Positions 7,036-15,251 of a DNA stretch of 64,000 nucleotides are shown piece by piece. This stretch comes from Nostoc cf. commune SO-36. GTDB lineage: Bacteria > Cyanobacteriota > Cyanobacteriia > Cyanobacteriales > Nostocaceae. The DNA lies in assembly GCF_023734775.1 (NCBI RefSeq), contig NZ_AP025733.1:1-64000 (forward strand). Reading direction: 5' to 3'. How positions within the stretch are numbered: position 1 is the stretch's first letter; every line of letters begins with the position of its first letter. The notes under the pieces were generated by a model, which was given only the letters and a program-made list of their open reading frames with translations, searched no databases and was not told the origin of the DNA. The translations under genes and the position numbers were made by a program.

Positions 7036-8307
7036 CTGACGGGGCGACAAACAAGGCTGAAAACAAGACCGTGTAAAGAATGTAACGATGTATGGTAAAA
7101 AAAAGATAGGTCAGATATTGTCAATAAGACCTATCTAATGAAAATGATACCTTTATTCTATCAAAAGCACTTAAAAAGTCAATTGAGTCTAGCAGAATAC
7201 CTGTTTCTCCAAATTTTGGTGAACATCTTACAGTCAATTAAAAATGTGAATTTAGAAAGGTTAGCGAATGGGATACCTTTGCCAATTAAATTTGAGAGTA
7301 GAAGAAAAAGAATACAAAGATTTCTCTCATTACCAAATTTAACAATTGAAAAAATTTGGTTTCCCATTATAAAAGAATGGTTATCAATATATTTTACTAA
7401 TGAAAAAATAATTTATGTAGCAATTGATAGAACTAATTGGAGTCGGATAAATTTGTTTATGGTGAGTGTCATTTGGGATAAAAGAGCATTTCCAATCTAT
7501 TTTAAATTATTGCCCAAATTAGGGAGTAGTAACATAGATGAGCAACAAAAACTATTGTCTCAAGTAAGTCCACTTTTTCACAACTATAAAATATGTGTAT
7601 TAGGTGATAGAGAATTTTGTTCTGTAAAACTCGCTAAGTACCTTCAATCATTGGGTGTATACTTTTGCTTGCGATTAAAAAAGAACGAATTTGTAGAGGT
7701 TGAAAAAGATATTTTTCAGGAATTAAACAGTCTGGGATTAGAACCAGGAGTATCATTTTTTATTCAAGGTGTAAAGGTAACAAAGACTCGCGGTTTTATG
7801 AGCTTTAACGTTGCTTGTAAATGGAAACGTAAAATTAACGGAGTAGCACCGAAAGAAGGATGGTTCATCTTAACGAATTTTGAGGCGTTAAAATTGGCTA
7901 TTTCTGCCTATAAACAAAGATTTGATATTGAAGAAATGTTTAGAGATTTCAAGAAGGGAGGCTATAATTTAGAGGATACTAATGTAACTGATGAACGCTT
8001 TATTTCTCTAGTTTTATTGATAGCAATTGCTTACTCTTCTGCAACAATTCAGGGTCAACAAATCAAACGTAAAGGAATACAAAAATATATTGCTCGGATC
8101 AAAGAACATGGTCGAACGGAACGGAGACATAGTAGTTTTTATATCGGCTTATATGGTCAAAATTGGGTCAATTTCAAGGATGTTTGTATGGATTTAGTCA
8201 CGGAATTAATGAAATTAAATCGCAATAAATGTAAGTATTATCAACAAGGTCTAAGAGCTATGAAGCTTATAGAGTCTGTCTTGTAGCTGATTTTGTCCCC
8301 CCTTCAG
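7036..8307 (+). mobile_element. IS4-family insertion sequence with 9-bp target duplication
   Basis: A 1272-bp element. Ends: left CTGACGGGGCGACAAA, right (reverse complement) CTGAAGGGGGGACAAA. Flanked by the direct repeat ATTCTTTAC at 7027-7035 and 8308-8316. One transposase gene inside. Clean ends and an intact reading frame indicate a recent insertion. Confidence 0.9.
7138..8286 (+). CDS. IS4-family transposase
   Basis: 382 residues. The DDE residues are visible: D97 in VAIDRTNW, D157 in VLGDREF, and the family YxxRxxxE signature in YKQRFDIEEMFRDFK (Y258, R261, E265 region). Length and motif order fit a complete cut-and-paste transposase of the IS4 group. It has no frameshift or stop, so the element may be active. 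It sits in the same orientation as the disrupted helicase gene. Confidence 0.9.
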   Translation: MKMIPLFYQKHLKSQLSLAEYLFLQILVNILQSIKNVNLERLANGIPLPIKFESRRKRIQRFLSLPNLTIEKIWFPIIKEWLSIYFTNEKIIYVAIDRTNWSRINLFMVSVIWDKRAFPIYFKLLPKLGSSNIDEQQKLLSQVSPLFHNYKICVLGDREFCSVKLAKYLQSLGVYFCLRLKKNEFVEVEKDIFQELNSLGLEPGVSFFIQGVKVTKTRGFMSFNVACKWKRKINGVAPKEGWFILTNFEALKLAISAYKQRFDIEEMFRDFKKGGYNLEDTNVTDERFISLVLLIAIAYSSATIQGQQIKRKGIQKYIARIKEHGRTERRHSSFYIGLYGQNWVNFKDVCMDLVTELMKLNRNKCKYYQQGLRAMKLIESVL

Positions 8308-9691
8308 ATTCTTTACACGCAGTCTCTACAACTTAATTATCAAAGAAATTAACTTTTGGCTACATCAATTTAGCGACGGCGAACTTCAGTATGACCCGAC
8401 TAATTCAAACTCAAAGCTAAAAATACTTCATGCTTGGGGAGTTAACAGTATAGATAATGATGATCGAGGTTCTAAACAGCCTGGCTTTTACTCTTTAGTT
8501 AAAGAAACTCATCATATAGGTACAGTCTTAGATGGGCCACATCCAAGTTTTCCAAAACTAAGCCCACCAGAGAAATTAGCTTATCTATGTAAACAGATCC
8601 TTCTCAATCACCAAATTCAGCCTATGTTTGATGCAATTTTGATTGACGAAGGTATGGATTTAGTTGTAGATAGCGATGAAATTAAATTTGAAGGTAAGCA
8701 ACCTATCTTCTGGTTAGCATGGCAGACATTAAGACCTGTAACTCCTGAAAAACAAGAACAAAGGCGTTTAATCTGGACTTATGACATGGCTCAAAGTCTA
8801 GATGCCCTTAAAGTTCCGACAGCTAAAGAATTATTTGGGCAAGAACTAGGAACTTCCATGCTGAAAGGGCAGTATCCTGGTGGGATAAAAAAGAGTGAAG
8901 TAATGTCTCGTTGCTATCGGACTCCCGGCCCTATTCTTACAATGGCTCATGGAATTGGAATGGGTTTGCTAAGAAAAGAAGGTATGTTAACAGGGCTGAC
9001 CACTAAAAAAGAATGGCAAGATATAGGATATGAAGTAACAGGTGACTTCCGAAAAATTGGACAAGTTCTTGTTATATCTCGTCCTTCTGAGAATTCTTGT
9101 AATCCAATATCATCTATATGGACAGAATCACCACTGATAAAATTTGAAACTTACAAAAATAGAGAAGAAGAATTAAAAGTATTAGCCAATCAAGTTAAAG
9201 CTAATCTAGAATATGACCTTCTAAAACCTAGCCATGACATTCTAGTAATTGTTTTGGGAAATAGCCAAGATGCTCAAATCTTAGAACAAAAAGTAGCAAA
9301 AACATTAATATCTCATAATGTAGAGATTTTTATTCCTAGCGCACTAGAGTCTAATATTTTGAATCCAATTTTTCCAAATACTAATGCGAATAACTTTTGG
9401 TATGAAGGTGCAGTCACAGTATCTCGTATTCACAGAGCAAAAGGCAATGAAGCAAATATGGTTTACATTGTTGGTTTAGACAATATTGCTAGTAATGAAA
9501 GTGATATTAAACTGAGAAACCAACTGTTCGTTGCATTAACTCGCTCTCGTGCTTGGGTAAATTTAAGTGGTGTTGATGGGAATCATCCTTTCTACGAAGA
9601 ATTGAGAAAAGTAATGGAAAGTGGTAATAGCTTCCAATTTGAATACTATCCTCCAAAAGTAGATATTGGAGAAACAATAGATATAAGGTAA

Positions 9692-9923
9692 CTAATAGAA
9701 ACCAGCGCTCACTTATACAGCGCTAGGTTTGTTTGATGTATCTGTTTTGGGTATCCGATGTATGACTTTAAGAAGATTTTGGACAGCTTCTGTAAGGAGA
9801 AGTTGGACAAAGTATCTTAGGGTCAACGATACTATTATATCTTTTTAGTATAAATACTGAGATACTTAACAACAAACTAGGTTATTTTTGTAGTAACTTA
9901 TTATTGCATAAATTTCAGTATAT
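9692..9923. other. Intergenic region, nothing identified
   Basis: AT-rich spacer between the helicase gene and the next hypothetical gene. No hairpin or conserved repeat recognised. Confidence 0.4.
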
Positions 9924-10424
9924 ATGTCTACCACTAAAAAAATTAACAATATAAAAATACTTCTTCAAGTTTGGAATTTAGAAAATGATGATTGGGACAA
10001 TACCTTAGATATTTATAAATGTGGATTTTCAACATCAAAATCCTGGATTGATGACGAAAAAAATCAAGGACTAGCTTTTTGTATTGTGAAAGGAAAGCGT
10101 GAGTTTTATGGGTTTAATAAATTTTCTAATTATGAACAGCTTCCTACAACTAAAAAAACTATCCATATACTTTGGCAAAAATTTTATGTGCAAAATGTAA
10201 GTAATTATGGAGGTGGGAACTATAAATATTATTACGTTTCTGGAGAAAAGAGAGCAACAATTTTTAAGGAAAAGCCTATTGTTTTAGATACAATTACAAA
10301 TTTTGTGACTTTTGAACGTAAGTACATGAGAACTGGGATGACTAACATAGCAAATGATGAGACAGGCGTAACAAAAGAGTTATTAAGATTAAGTGATGAA
10401 TTAAAATTTTATCCTGGTTTCTAG
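9924..10424 (+). CDS. Hypothetical protein
   Basis: 166 residues, AT-rich codons, beta-rich and aromatic composition (NLENDDWDNTLDIYKCGFST, YKYYYVSGEKRATIFKEKPI). No family recognised, no signal peptide. It follows the NERD-helicase gene on the same strand after 230 bp, so it may belong to the same acquired segment, but co-transcription is uncertain. Confidence 0.6.
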   Translation: MSTTKKINNIKILLQVWNLENDDWDNTLDIYKCGFSTSKSWIDDEKNQGLAFCIVKGKREFYGFNKFSNYEQLPTTKKTIHILWQKFYVQNVSNYGGGNYKYYYVSGEKRATIFKEKPIVLDTITNFVTFERKYMRTGMTNIANDETGVTKELLRLSDELKFYPGF

Positions 10425-10614
10425 CTTATAGTAAATTTTAAACATATAAGATAACCGTGAATCTGAAATCTCAAATAGATATGTAGTTCTATAAAATTAT
10501 TAGCACATTCGCTATTCTTCGATCACTCCATCAGTTGCGTTGCTTCAGCTATCTAAATACTGTAGCTAGTAAATTAATTGATGCAGTGTTGTGTAGGCTT
10601 ACCCAGTGAAAGGG

Positions 10615-10955
10615 TTATCCTATCTCATATTCAGACTCCAAAACACTTAACAACTTCTCTTCCACAACAGTAAGATAAGGACGGCTCAACTTACCCAATA
10701 ACTGCAACAGACTTTTGACTGTCTCTTCCAGCGAATCGGAATACACTCGACTGATGCGATCGCAAATCACCCGCATCTGCTCACACTCGGCAGGCAAGTA
10801 ATCGTAAGACTTTAGGTGTTGCAACCCAACTGTATACTCACCATCCCAGGTTCTGACGGTGCAACTGAGTTGCCCCACATGGTTGACTATGCCCCAACAG
10901 CCACCCTTACCTCTGAGTTCGGGGTTATCCTTTGCAAGGATTCGGCAGACACAAA
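10615..10955 (-). pseudogene. Family R copy D (C-terminal third only)
   Basis: The minus strand reads VCRILAKDNPELRGKGGCWG, IVNHVGQLSCTVRTWDGEYT, VGLQHLKSYDYLPAECEQMR and ends VVEEKLLSVLESEYEIG. It is closest to copy A. The N-terminal HTH module and the palindromic linker are absent: homology stops near 10955 and unrelated sequence follows. It may still be translated from an internal ATG (10878), but as a fragment. Confidence 0.75.
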
Positions 10956-11097
10956 CTCACCTTAATGTCAGTAGGAGCTTGCTTGACTAGCAGTTAGCAA
11001 TATCGAGGCTATTATACCGAATAGCAGGTAAATAAATATACTGATGTCTTACAGCAAACTAAGATAGTAAACTATTCGGTACATTAAAATTTAGCTA

Positions 11098-11535
11098 ATG
11101 AAAAAACTATTTGTAACTTTTAATATTTTGGTGTTTTTATTACCTGTAACTGCTGTAGCTAGCAGCACAAATGACGATTTGTCATTCTTCGGGGGTAATA
11201 ATAATTTGATTATCGCACTGGATAACAAAACTAATACTGCATGTTCTTTCAACACCGAAACTAATTCAGTCGTTAAGATGTCTGGCGTTAAGTTTACTAA
11301 TACCCGAATGGTTGGGGCCTCTTACTGGTGGGGAAAACTAAGCGGCAACTTAAACCATTTCCTTGATCCTAAAACATTAAAGATTAGCGAAATTAAAGGT
11401 AAATGGAGCGACAACAACGTAATGTTAATCAAAATACAACATTACAAAGACTACGGTACTTACACTGAAAGTCTCGGTGCAACTTGTGTTAAAGAAGGCG
11501 GGTTAAACGAAGTAGCTAAGAGGATGAGAAGGTAA
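11098..11535 (+). CDS. Secreted hypothetical protein
   Basis: 145 residues with a signal peptide (MKKLFVTFNILVFLLPVTAVAS, cleavage after AVA). The mature part holds two cysteines (one in NTACSFNTE, one near GATCVKEGG) and ends with a basic tail KRMRR. No recognised domain. The ATG directly follows an AT-rich upstream region; no strong ribosome site is visible. Confidence 0.65.
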   Translation: MKKLFVTFNILVFLLPVTAVASSTNDDLSFFGGNNNLIIALDNKTNTACSFNTETNSVVKMSGVKFTNTRMVGASYWWGKLSGNLNHFLDPKTLKISEIKGKWSDNNVMLIKIQHYKDYGTYTESLGATCVKEGGLNEVAKRMRR

Positions 11536-11628
11536 CTGAGCTTATATTTAATCTCAATTATAAGAATTTTATACTGTGCGTTTATCTGCTTGTATTCAAG
11601 TTATTTAGCAATTGTTGCTTCTAATTAT

Positions 11629-11940
11629 TCACACAGGAGCAAAACGATCGCGCCCAATGTGAACTTCCCACTCCACAACTCTAGCAGAGTCCGCTAGCAT
11701 ACCATCTCGTACACGAGGACTGCTGTTTACAACAGCTTGAGCCTGTTCAAGATTCTCTGCCTGGATTACCCAAAGCCCAGTTCCATCATGGGGAAAAAAC
11801 GGCCCACAGCACAGTAGTGTTCCTTTCTCATGTTGCTCATTAAACCAAGCGAGTTGATTTTGGTCATGCTCTGGGTGAGCCAATTTATAGTCGTAATACT
11901 CTGGAACGGTTGCAACCACAACGGCAAAAAGTTTAGACAT
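11629..11940 (-). CDS. YCII-related (YciI family) protein
   Basis: 103 residues with the dimeric alpha-beta-barrel pattern of the YCII family: LFAVVVATVPEYYDYKLAHPEH, HEKGTLLCCGPFFPHDGTGL, WVIQAENLEQAQAVVNSSP, VVEWEVHIGRDRFAPV. The invariant His/Asp pair of the family can be placed at H22 (AHPEHD) and in the loop FFPHDGTG. Family members are small enzymes or enzyme-like proteins of mostly unknown substrate. Monocistronic by position. Confidence 0.85.
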   Translation of the reverse strand: MSKLFAVVVATVPEYYDYKLAHPEHDQNQLAWFNEQHEKGTLLCCGPFFPHDGTGLWVIQAENLEQAQAVVNSSPRVRDGMLADSARVVEWEVHIGRDRFAPV

Positions 11941-12061
11941 AATACTCTGGTTGGTGATTTGAGATCATGTTCAGATTGTATGACCCAAGAAATACTTCTG
12001 TGTTAAAAAATAGCGATTGTATGAACACCAGTGTATGTTCAAAGATCGGGTTAAATCTGCC

Positions 12062-13009
12062 CTAATCTACAATCCCATATTCTTGTTCAATAAAACCTAA
12101 TAGTTTTTCCTCAAACTCAGTCAAATACGGGCGCTTCAGTTCTCCCAAGCACTTTAGCACTGCCTCTGTTGGTGCTTCTAGCTTGCCTTTTTCCCATAAC
12201 CTACTGATGCGATCGCTAATCTCCTGCATCTGCTGACATTCCGATTCCAGGTAATTCAGTGACTTGAGGTGGTCAATTCTCATTGTGTATTCCCTATCCC
12301 ACATTGCCACTGTACAAGTGAATTCACCCACATGGCTAACGATGCACCAGCAACCACCTTTACCCCTGAGTTCGGGATTATCTTTGACAATGATTTGGCA
12401 AACTTCGCCAAGGTGGTAAGGATTAGGGGCTTTAGTACGCTCTAGAATTCGCTCAATCACATCTTTGACAACACGGCCAGTTGGCACTTTGCCATCAGCT
12501 TCTTGCACTGCCGCTTGCCACACCTGCCATTGTTCTTGAGGTTCTAGCTTCGTCATTGGTCGAACTTGACCTTCACTGGTAGGTAAGATTTGTGATCCAT
12601 TTGTTGTCAAATCCTCAATCCCAGAGTTTTGACAACAAATTGTTGTCAAATTTTCGTACACATCAGCTGCTGCAATCAAGTAGTTCGACTTTTGGCGGCT
12701 GTGACCAAACCTATCGCGGCAATACTCCTCAAAGGTTTTGTGTGTGGAACGATATAATCTGCGATCGCGTAACTCAGTCAATGCCTTCCCTGCTTCAAAA
12801 AACGCCCGTTCCACTTTCCGCTCAAAGTGCAGGCGATCGCTAATTTCCTGCTCGGTTAACTCTGGGACTTCAACAGCAGTAACGTTAATTGTTGCTGTAG
12901 CTGGGTTTTCTTGAGGGGAGATATCCTCTTCTACAAGGTCATTTGGTAATGTGCTGTCATTAGATGCGGCAGGGGTGGTTTTTTTCCGCCTAGAAGGTGG
13001 CTTATTCAT
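12062..13009 (-). CDS. Family R copy B: putative HTH plasmid protein
   Basis: 315 residues, apparently complete, with GGAGGAGGTGG before the ATG. Order: basic N-terminus (MNKPPSRRKKTTPAASN), Ala/Pro/Glu linker, ERKVERAFFEAGKALTELRD, RRLYRSTHKTFEEYCRDRFG, putative recognition segment HSRQKSNYLIAAADVYENL, a variable repeat-encoded linker (CCQNSGIEDLTTNGSQ), LPTSEGQVRPMTKLEPQEQW, then the beta module (GEVCQIIVKDNPELRGKGGC, WDREYTMRIDHLKSLNYLES) and a helical tail. No enzyme motif. The DUF3102/ParB-like arrangement suggests sequence-specific DNA binding. It lies just left of the GIY-YIG/XRE regulator and the replication operon. Confidence 0.75.
   Translation of the reverse strand: MNKPPSRRKKTTPAASNDSTLPNDLVEEDISPQENPATATINVTAVEVPELTEQEISDRLHFERKVERAFFEAGKALTELRDRRLYRSTHKTFEEYCRDRFGHSRQKSNYLIAAADVYENLTTICCQNSGIEDLTTNGSQILPTSEGQVRPMTKLEPQEQWQVWQAAVQEADGKVPTGRVVKDVIERILERTKAPNPYHLGEVCQIIVKDNPELRGKGGCWCIVSHVGEFTCTVAMWDREYTMRIDHLKSLNYLESECQQMQEISDRISRLWEKGKLEAPTEAVLKCLGELKRPYLTEFEEKLLGFIEQEYGIVD
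12589..12650. repeat. Palindrome plus third half-site inside family R copy B
   Basis: Palindrome TTTGACAACA / TGTTGTCAAA at 12628-12650 and a further half-site TTTGTTGTCAAA at 12600-12611. Next to it is TTTGTGATCCA (12590-12600), close to the half-site of copy A. All lie in the linker codons between the HTH-like segment and LPTSEGQ. Confidence 0.7.
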
Positions 13010-13083
13010 GTTTCCACCTCCTCTAACTCAATGGTATTTGCTCAAAGTCAATCGCAACACAGCTTTTGAATGTAGATGGTAAA

Positions 13084-13113
13084 TGCGTAGGCGTAACCCA
13101 CCGCAGGCATCGC
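13084..13113. repeat. GC-rich short interspersed repeat
   Basis: TGCGTAGGCGTAACCCACCG followed by CAGGCATCGC. Same class as the inserts that break family R remnants 1-3; here it lies between two genes. Confidence 0.6.
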
Positions 13114-13168
13114 TTATAAAATGAGACAGAGGTTAGAGCAAAAAGAGGTTCTTCAGCAGGTTCAATCA

Positions 13169-13663
13169 TCACACTGCTTCTTCCTCAAACAAATCTTCAA
13201 TATCACATTCCAGCACTTTACAAAGTCTTGCTACTTTTGCGAAAGTTTCTGACCCTTTGCCATATTCCCAATTTCTGATTGTCGAAGTATCAACTCCAAC
13301 TAAATCACCTAGTTGCTTTTGAGTTAATCCAATTTTTTCCCTTAAAGCTGCAATGCCTTTTTTGGGTGCTTCCGTTAAGTTCAACGGAGGTTTGAAAACT
13401 TTGATTAGGGCATTTTCTAGCTTTCTGAGTAATTCAGCTTCGGTTCTAATGTACGAGATTTTAACGCCTTCAAGACGACTTAAGGCTTCTAGCTTAGGAT
13501 GGCTTTTCCATTTCTGCCTTAAATTATCTGACATACCTACGTACAGCACCGAGTTATCTTTATCGATTGCCAAGTAAACACAAGGCTCATCCGGCAATGA
13601 GTTTCTGTCTTCAAGTGCCACAAATGGCAGCTCCCATAAATTAATATCCTCCATATAAACCAT
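13169..13663 (-). CDS. GIY-YIG-like domain fused to XRE helix-turn-helix, probable autoregulator
   Basis: 164 residues. N-terminal ~95: a GIY-YIG-like fold (CVYLAIDKDNSVLYVGMSDN, then LRQKWKSHPKLEAL, then a late Glu in RKLENALIKVFKPPLN). The canonical GIY and YIG triplets appear as VYL and YVG. C-terminal ~60: an XRE/Cro HTH (LREKIGLTQKQLGDLVGVDT, STIRNWEYGKGS). XRE domains bind palindromic operators; several lie directly upstream (13670-13751). The fusion suggests a nuclease domain reused in a regulator, or a regulator with DNA-cleaving ability. AAGGAAG lies 13 nt before the ATG. Confidence 0.8.
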   Translation of the reverse strand: MVYMEDINLWELPFVALEDRNSLPDEPCVYLAIDKDNSVLYVGMSDNLRQKWKSHPKLEALSRLEGVKISYIRTEAELLRKLENALIKVFKPPLNLTEAPKKGIAALREKIGLTQKQLGDLVGVDTSTIRNWEYGKGSETFAKVARLCKVLECDIEDLFEEEAV

Positions 13664-13669
13664 AACTTT

Positions 13670-13756
13670 TTAGCGCTTCCTTTGTAATGTACACGCTAAT
13701 ATATTAGCGTTAATAGCTAAAATATTCTTGACAGCGCTAAAAAATTAGCGCATAAT
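13670..13756. promoter_or_regulatory. Divergent promoter with palindromic operators
   Basis: Rightward promoter: TTGACA (13728-13733), 17-bp spacer, CATAAT (13751-13756). The spacer is filled by the palindrome GCGCTAA-AAAA-TTAGCGC (13734-13751). A second perfect 18-bp palindrome, ACGCTAATA/TATTAGCGT, is at 13693-13710 and overlaps likely leftward -10 sequences. A single half-site TTAGCGC is at 13670-13676, just before the start codon of the GIY-YIG/XRE gene. Occupancy would block both directions, which fits autoregulation by that XRE protein. Confidence 0.8.
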
Positions 13757-13768
13757 AGTAAAAGATAA

Positions 13769-13809
13769 AGAGAAAGCGCCCTCGACTACCAATCTGAAGC
13801 GCTTTCTCT
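13769..13809 (+). promoter_or_regulatory. Leader stem-loop of the rightward operon
   Basis: Arms AGAGAAAGCGC and GCGCTTTCTCT (11 bp, perfect) enclose a 19-nt loop. It lies in the expected 5' leader about 12 bp after the predicted -10 and 27 bp before the first ATG. It could stabilise the mRNA or act as an attenuator; no T-run follows, so a simple terminator is unlikely. Confidence 0.6.
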
Positions 13810-13835
13810 GTCCCTAATAATAAGGAAACTTAATT

Positions 13836-14642
13836 ATGACCCATCCAACCTACACACAGCAAGCCCTTTCCCGCTATAATCTCCCCCGCCTCAAAAGAAT
13901 CGCCACTGAACGCGGCGTAACACCCACCGGGGACAAAAGAGCGGCTGACACCTGGGTAAACGCAATCATCACCCACCAATCCACCCAGCTTCAGAAAGTT
14001 GACAACCAAGCCACAGCCCAAGCCGAACTCAACAACTACATCACTGACCAAGCCCAAGTTATAGCTCCCGAACTCCTCAGAATAGTCGAAATTTCGTTTG
14101 GGGATCACGAATATTATGCTGGTGATGAACTGATAGCCAGCATTAGCCATGACGACAACCACTTAACGCAACGCTGGGTAGTCATGGTCAACGATAAAGA
14201 AGTATTCCGTGCCAGCACTCTAATGCGTTGCGATCGCTTCATCTGCACTCACTACAAAGACGGTTCATTACCTGTGCAGGAACAAGAAGCAACACCCCCC
14301 ACGACTGAGAACCTAATCATGGCGCATATCTTCAACGAGTGCCAGAATTATGGGTTTGAAGTTCTCAATGATGGCATTTACAACAACAACGGCGTGAAAC
14401 TGGGGCAAGTCGGATGCACTGATGGTAACTGGTGGGTGAAGAGGCGTTATTCAGTCCAGCAGCAGTATTCTAACTCGGTGCTTGATGCTGTGCGCTCATT
14501 GTCGATGGTGGATACATCGCTGGCTGAACCAGTTCACGAATACTTGCAATCCCGACCCTTGGAACAACTGAGTTCTAATGAATTACAGCAGCTTTTCAAC
14601 CATGAAGTGCGATCTCTTCTTCAAGAATTAGTGACAGTGTAA
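13836..14642 (+). CDS. Hypothetical protein with SAP/Rho-N-like N-terminus
   Basis: 268 residues, first gene of the rightward operon, preceded by AAGGAAA. The N-terminal ~40 residues (ALSRYNLPRLKRIATERGVT, PTGDKRAADTWVNAIITHQ) resemble a SAP/Rho-N-type helix-extended-loop-helix used for nucleic-acid binding. The middle ~90 residues have beta-rich segments (VEISFGDHEYYAGDELIASI, WVVMVNDKEVFRAS). The C-terminal part is unassigned. A role in plasmid or phage-like biology is inferred from context only. Confidence 0.65.
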   Translation: MTHPTYTQQALSRYNLPRLKRIATERGVTPTGDKRAADTWVNAIITHQSTQLQKVDNQATAQAELNNYITDQAQVIAPELLRIVEISFGDHEYYAGDELIASISHDDNHLTQRWVVMVNDKEVFRASTLMRCDRFICTHYKDGSLPVQEQEATPPTTENLIMAHIFNECQNYGFEVLNDGIYNNNGVKLGQVGCTDGNWWVKRRYSVQQQYSNSVLDAVRSLSMVDTSLAEPVHEYLQSRPLEQLSSNELQQLFNHEVRSLLQELVTV

Positions 14643-14753
14643 AGCCTCATGTGGGCAGCAGTGAAATTGCTGCTCACTTTAAGGTATTTTTTGGGCGTTA
14701 TTCTCCAAACATTGCCGAAGATTCTTAGGTTATTAATCCCAGGGAAGAAAAGC

Positions 14754-15212
14754 ATGATTGACCATATTAATACACTCAAAACAAGTTGGTATCTCTCTCC
14801 ACCTTGGCGTGGAACAATTCCACCTGTTGAGGTGAATTTACTGGAGAGAGTTTACTTGAGAACCACGAGAACATTCGGCTACTGTTGCGGTATGCAATGG
14901 AAACATGAGTGTTGGCTTTATACAGTTATTTGTCGTGATGAAATTGTCCACGCCACAGAATATCAATTTATTGGGACTGGTCAATTAGAAACCCTCACTG
15001 TGCAAAAACCTGCTTTCGTTTTAGGGCAGAAAGTAATCCTATGTTCTTATGGTGATGACACAAAGCAACGGCTGATTTTAGGAGTTGTACTTGTGGATAA
15101 GTTTTGGTTTTACCTTGTCGAATTGGTATCGCCAACATTGGCTGAAACACCAACCATACTTAATCGCTTCTCGCTAGTTGGTGAAAAAAGTTTGGTATGC
15201 GTGAATGCCTGA
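14754..15212 (+). CDS. DUF1392-like protein
   Basis: About 152 residues from the ATG at 14754, which has GGGAAGAAAAG just upstream; an in-frame ATG at 14649 would add a hydrophobic stretch that looks untranslated. The sequence (LKTSWYLSPPWRGTIPPVEV, LLERVYLRTTRTFGYCCGMQ, FVLGQKVILCSYGDD, RLILGVVLVDKFWFYLVE) matches my memory of DUF1392, a ~150-residue family reported only from Anabaena-type cyanobacteria. Function unknown. Second gene of the operon. Confidence 0.7.
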   Translation: MIDHINTLKTSWYLSPPWRGTIPPVEVNLLERVYLRTTRTFGYCCGMQWKHECWLYTVICRDEIVHATEYQFIGTGQLETLTVQKPAFVLGQKVILCSYGDDTKQRLILGVVLVDKFWFYLVELVSPTLAETPTILNRFSLVGEKSLVCVNA

Positions 15213-15251
15213 ATTAATTAACTATTTTGTTCAATAAGCAGGTAATAAACT

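Larger units (their letters stand above)
6185..9691 (+). pseudogene. NERD-nuclease/UvrD-like helicase gene split by an IS4 insertion
   Basis: The 5' part (6185-7035) encodes a NERD-type nuclease-related domain (RRPDILIAEKELGLIVIEVK; acidic D60, E74 and K76 of a PD-(D/E)XK-like site) followed by the helicase Walker A loop GIAGSGKTVLL (residues 252-262). The 3' part (8317-9691) continues with a Walker B-like AILIDEGMDL, SRCYRTPGPIL, VSRIHRAKGNEANMVYIVGL and FVALTRSRAWVNLSG, all typical of UvrD/superfamily I helicases. Removing the IS and one copy of its 9-bp target repeat restores an uninterrupted frame across the junction (ALIFFTRSLYNLIIKE). The original protein would be ~740 residues. NERD-helicase fusions are often found in mobile or defence regions; exact role unknown. 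Confidence 0.85.

Noticed and set aside
13830..14162. Minus-strand frame of 110 codons
   Set aside because: Fully overlaps the first gene of the rightward operon, which has promoter, leader and ribosome site.
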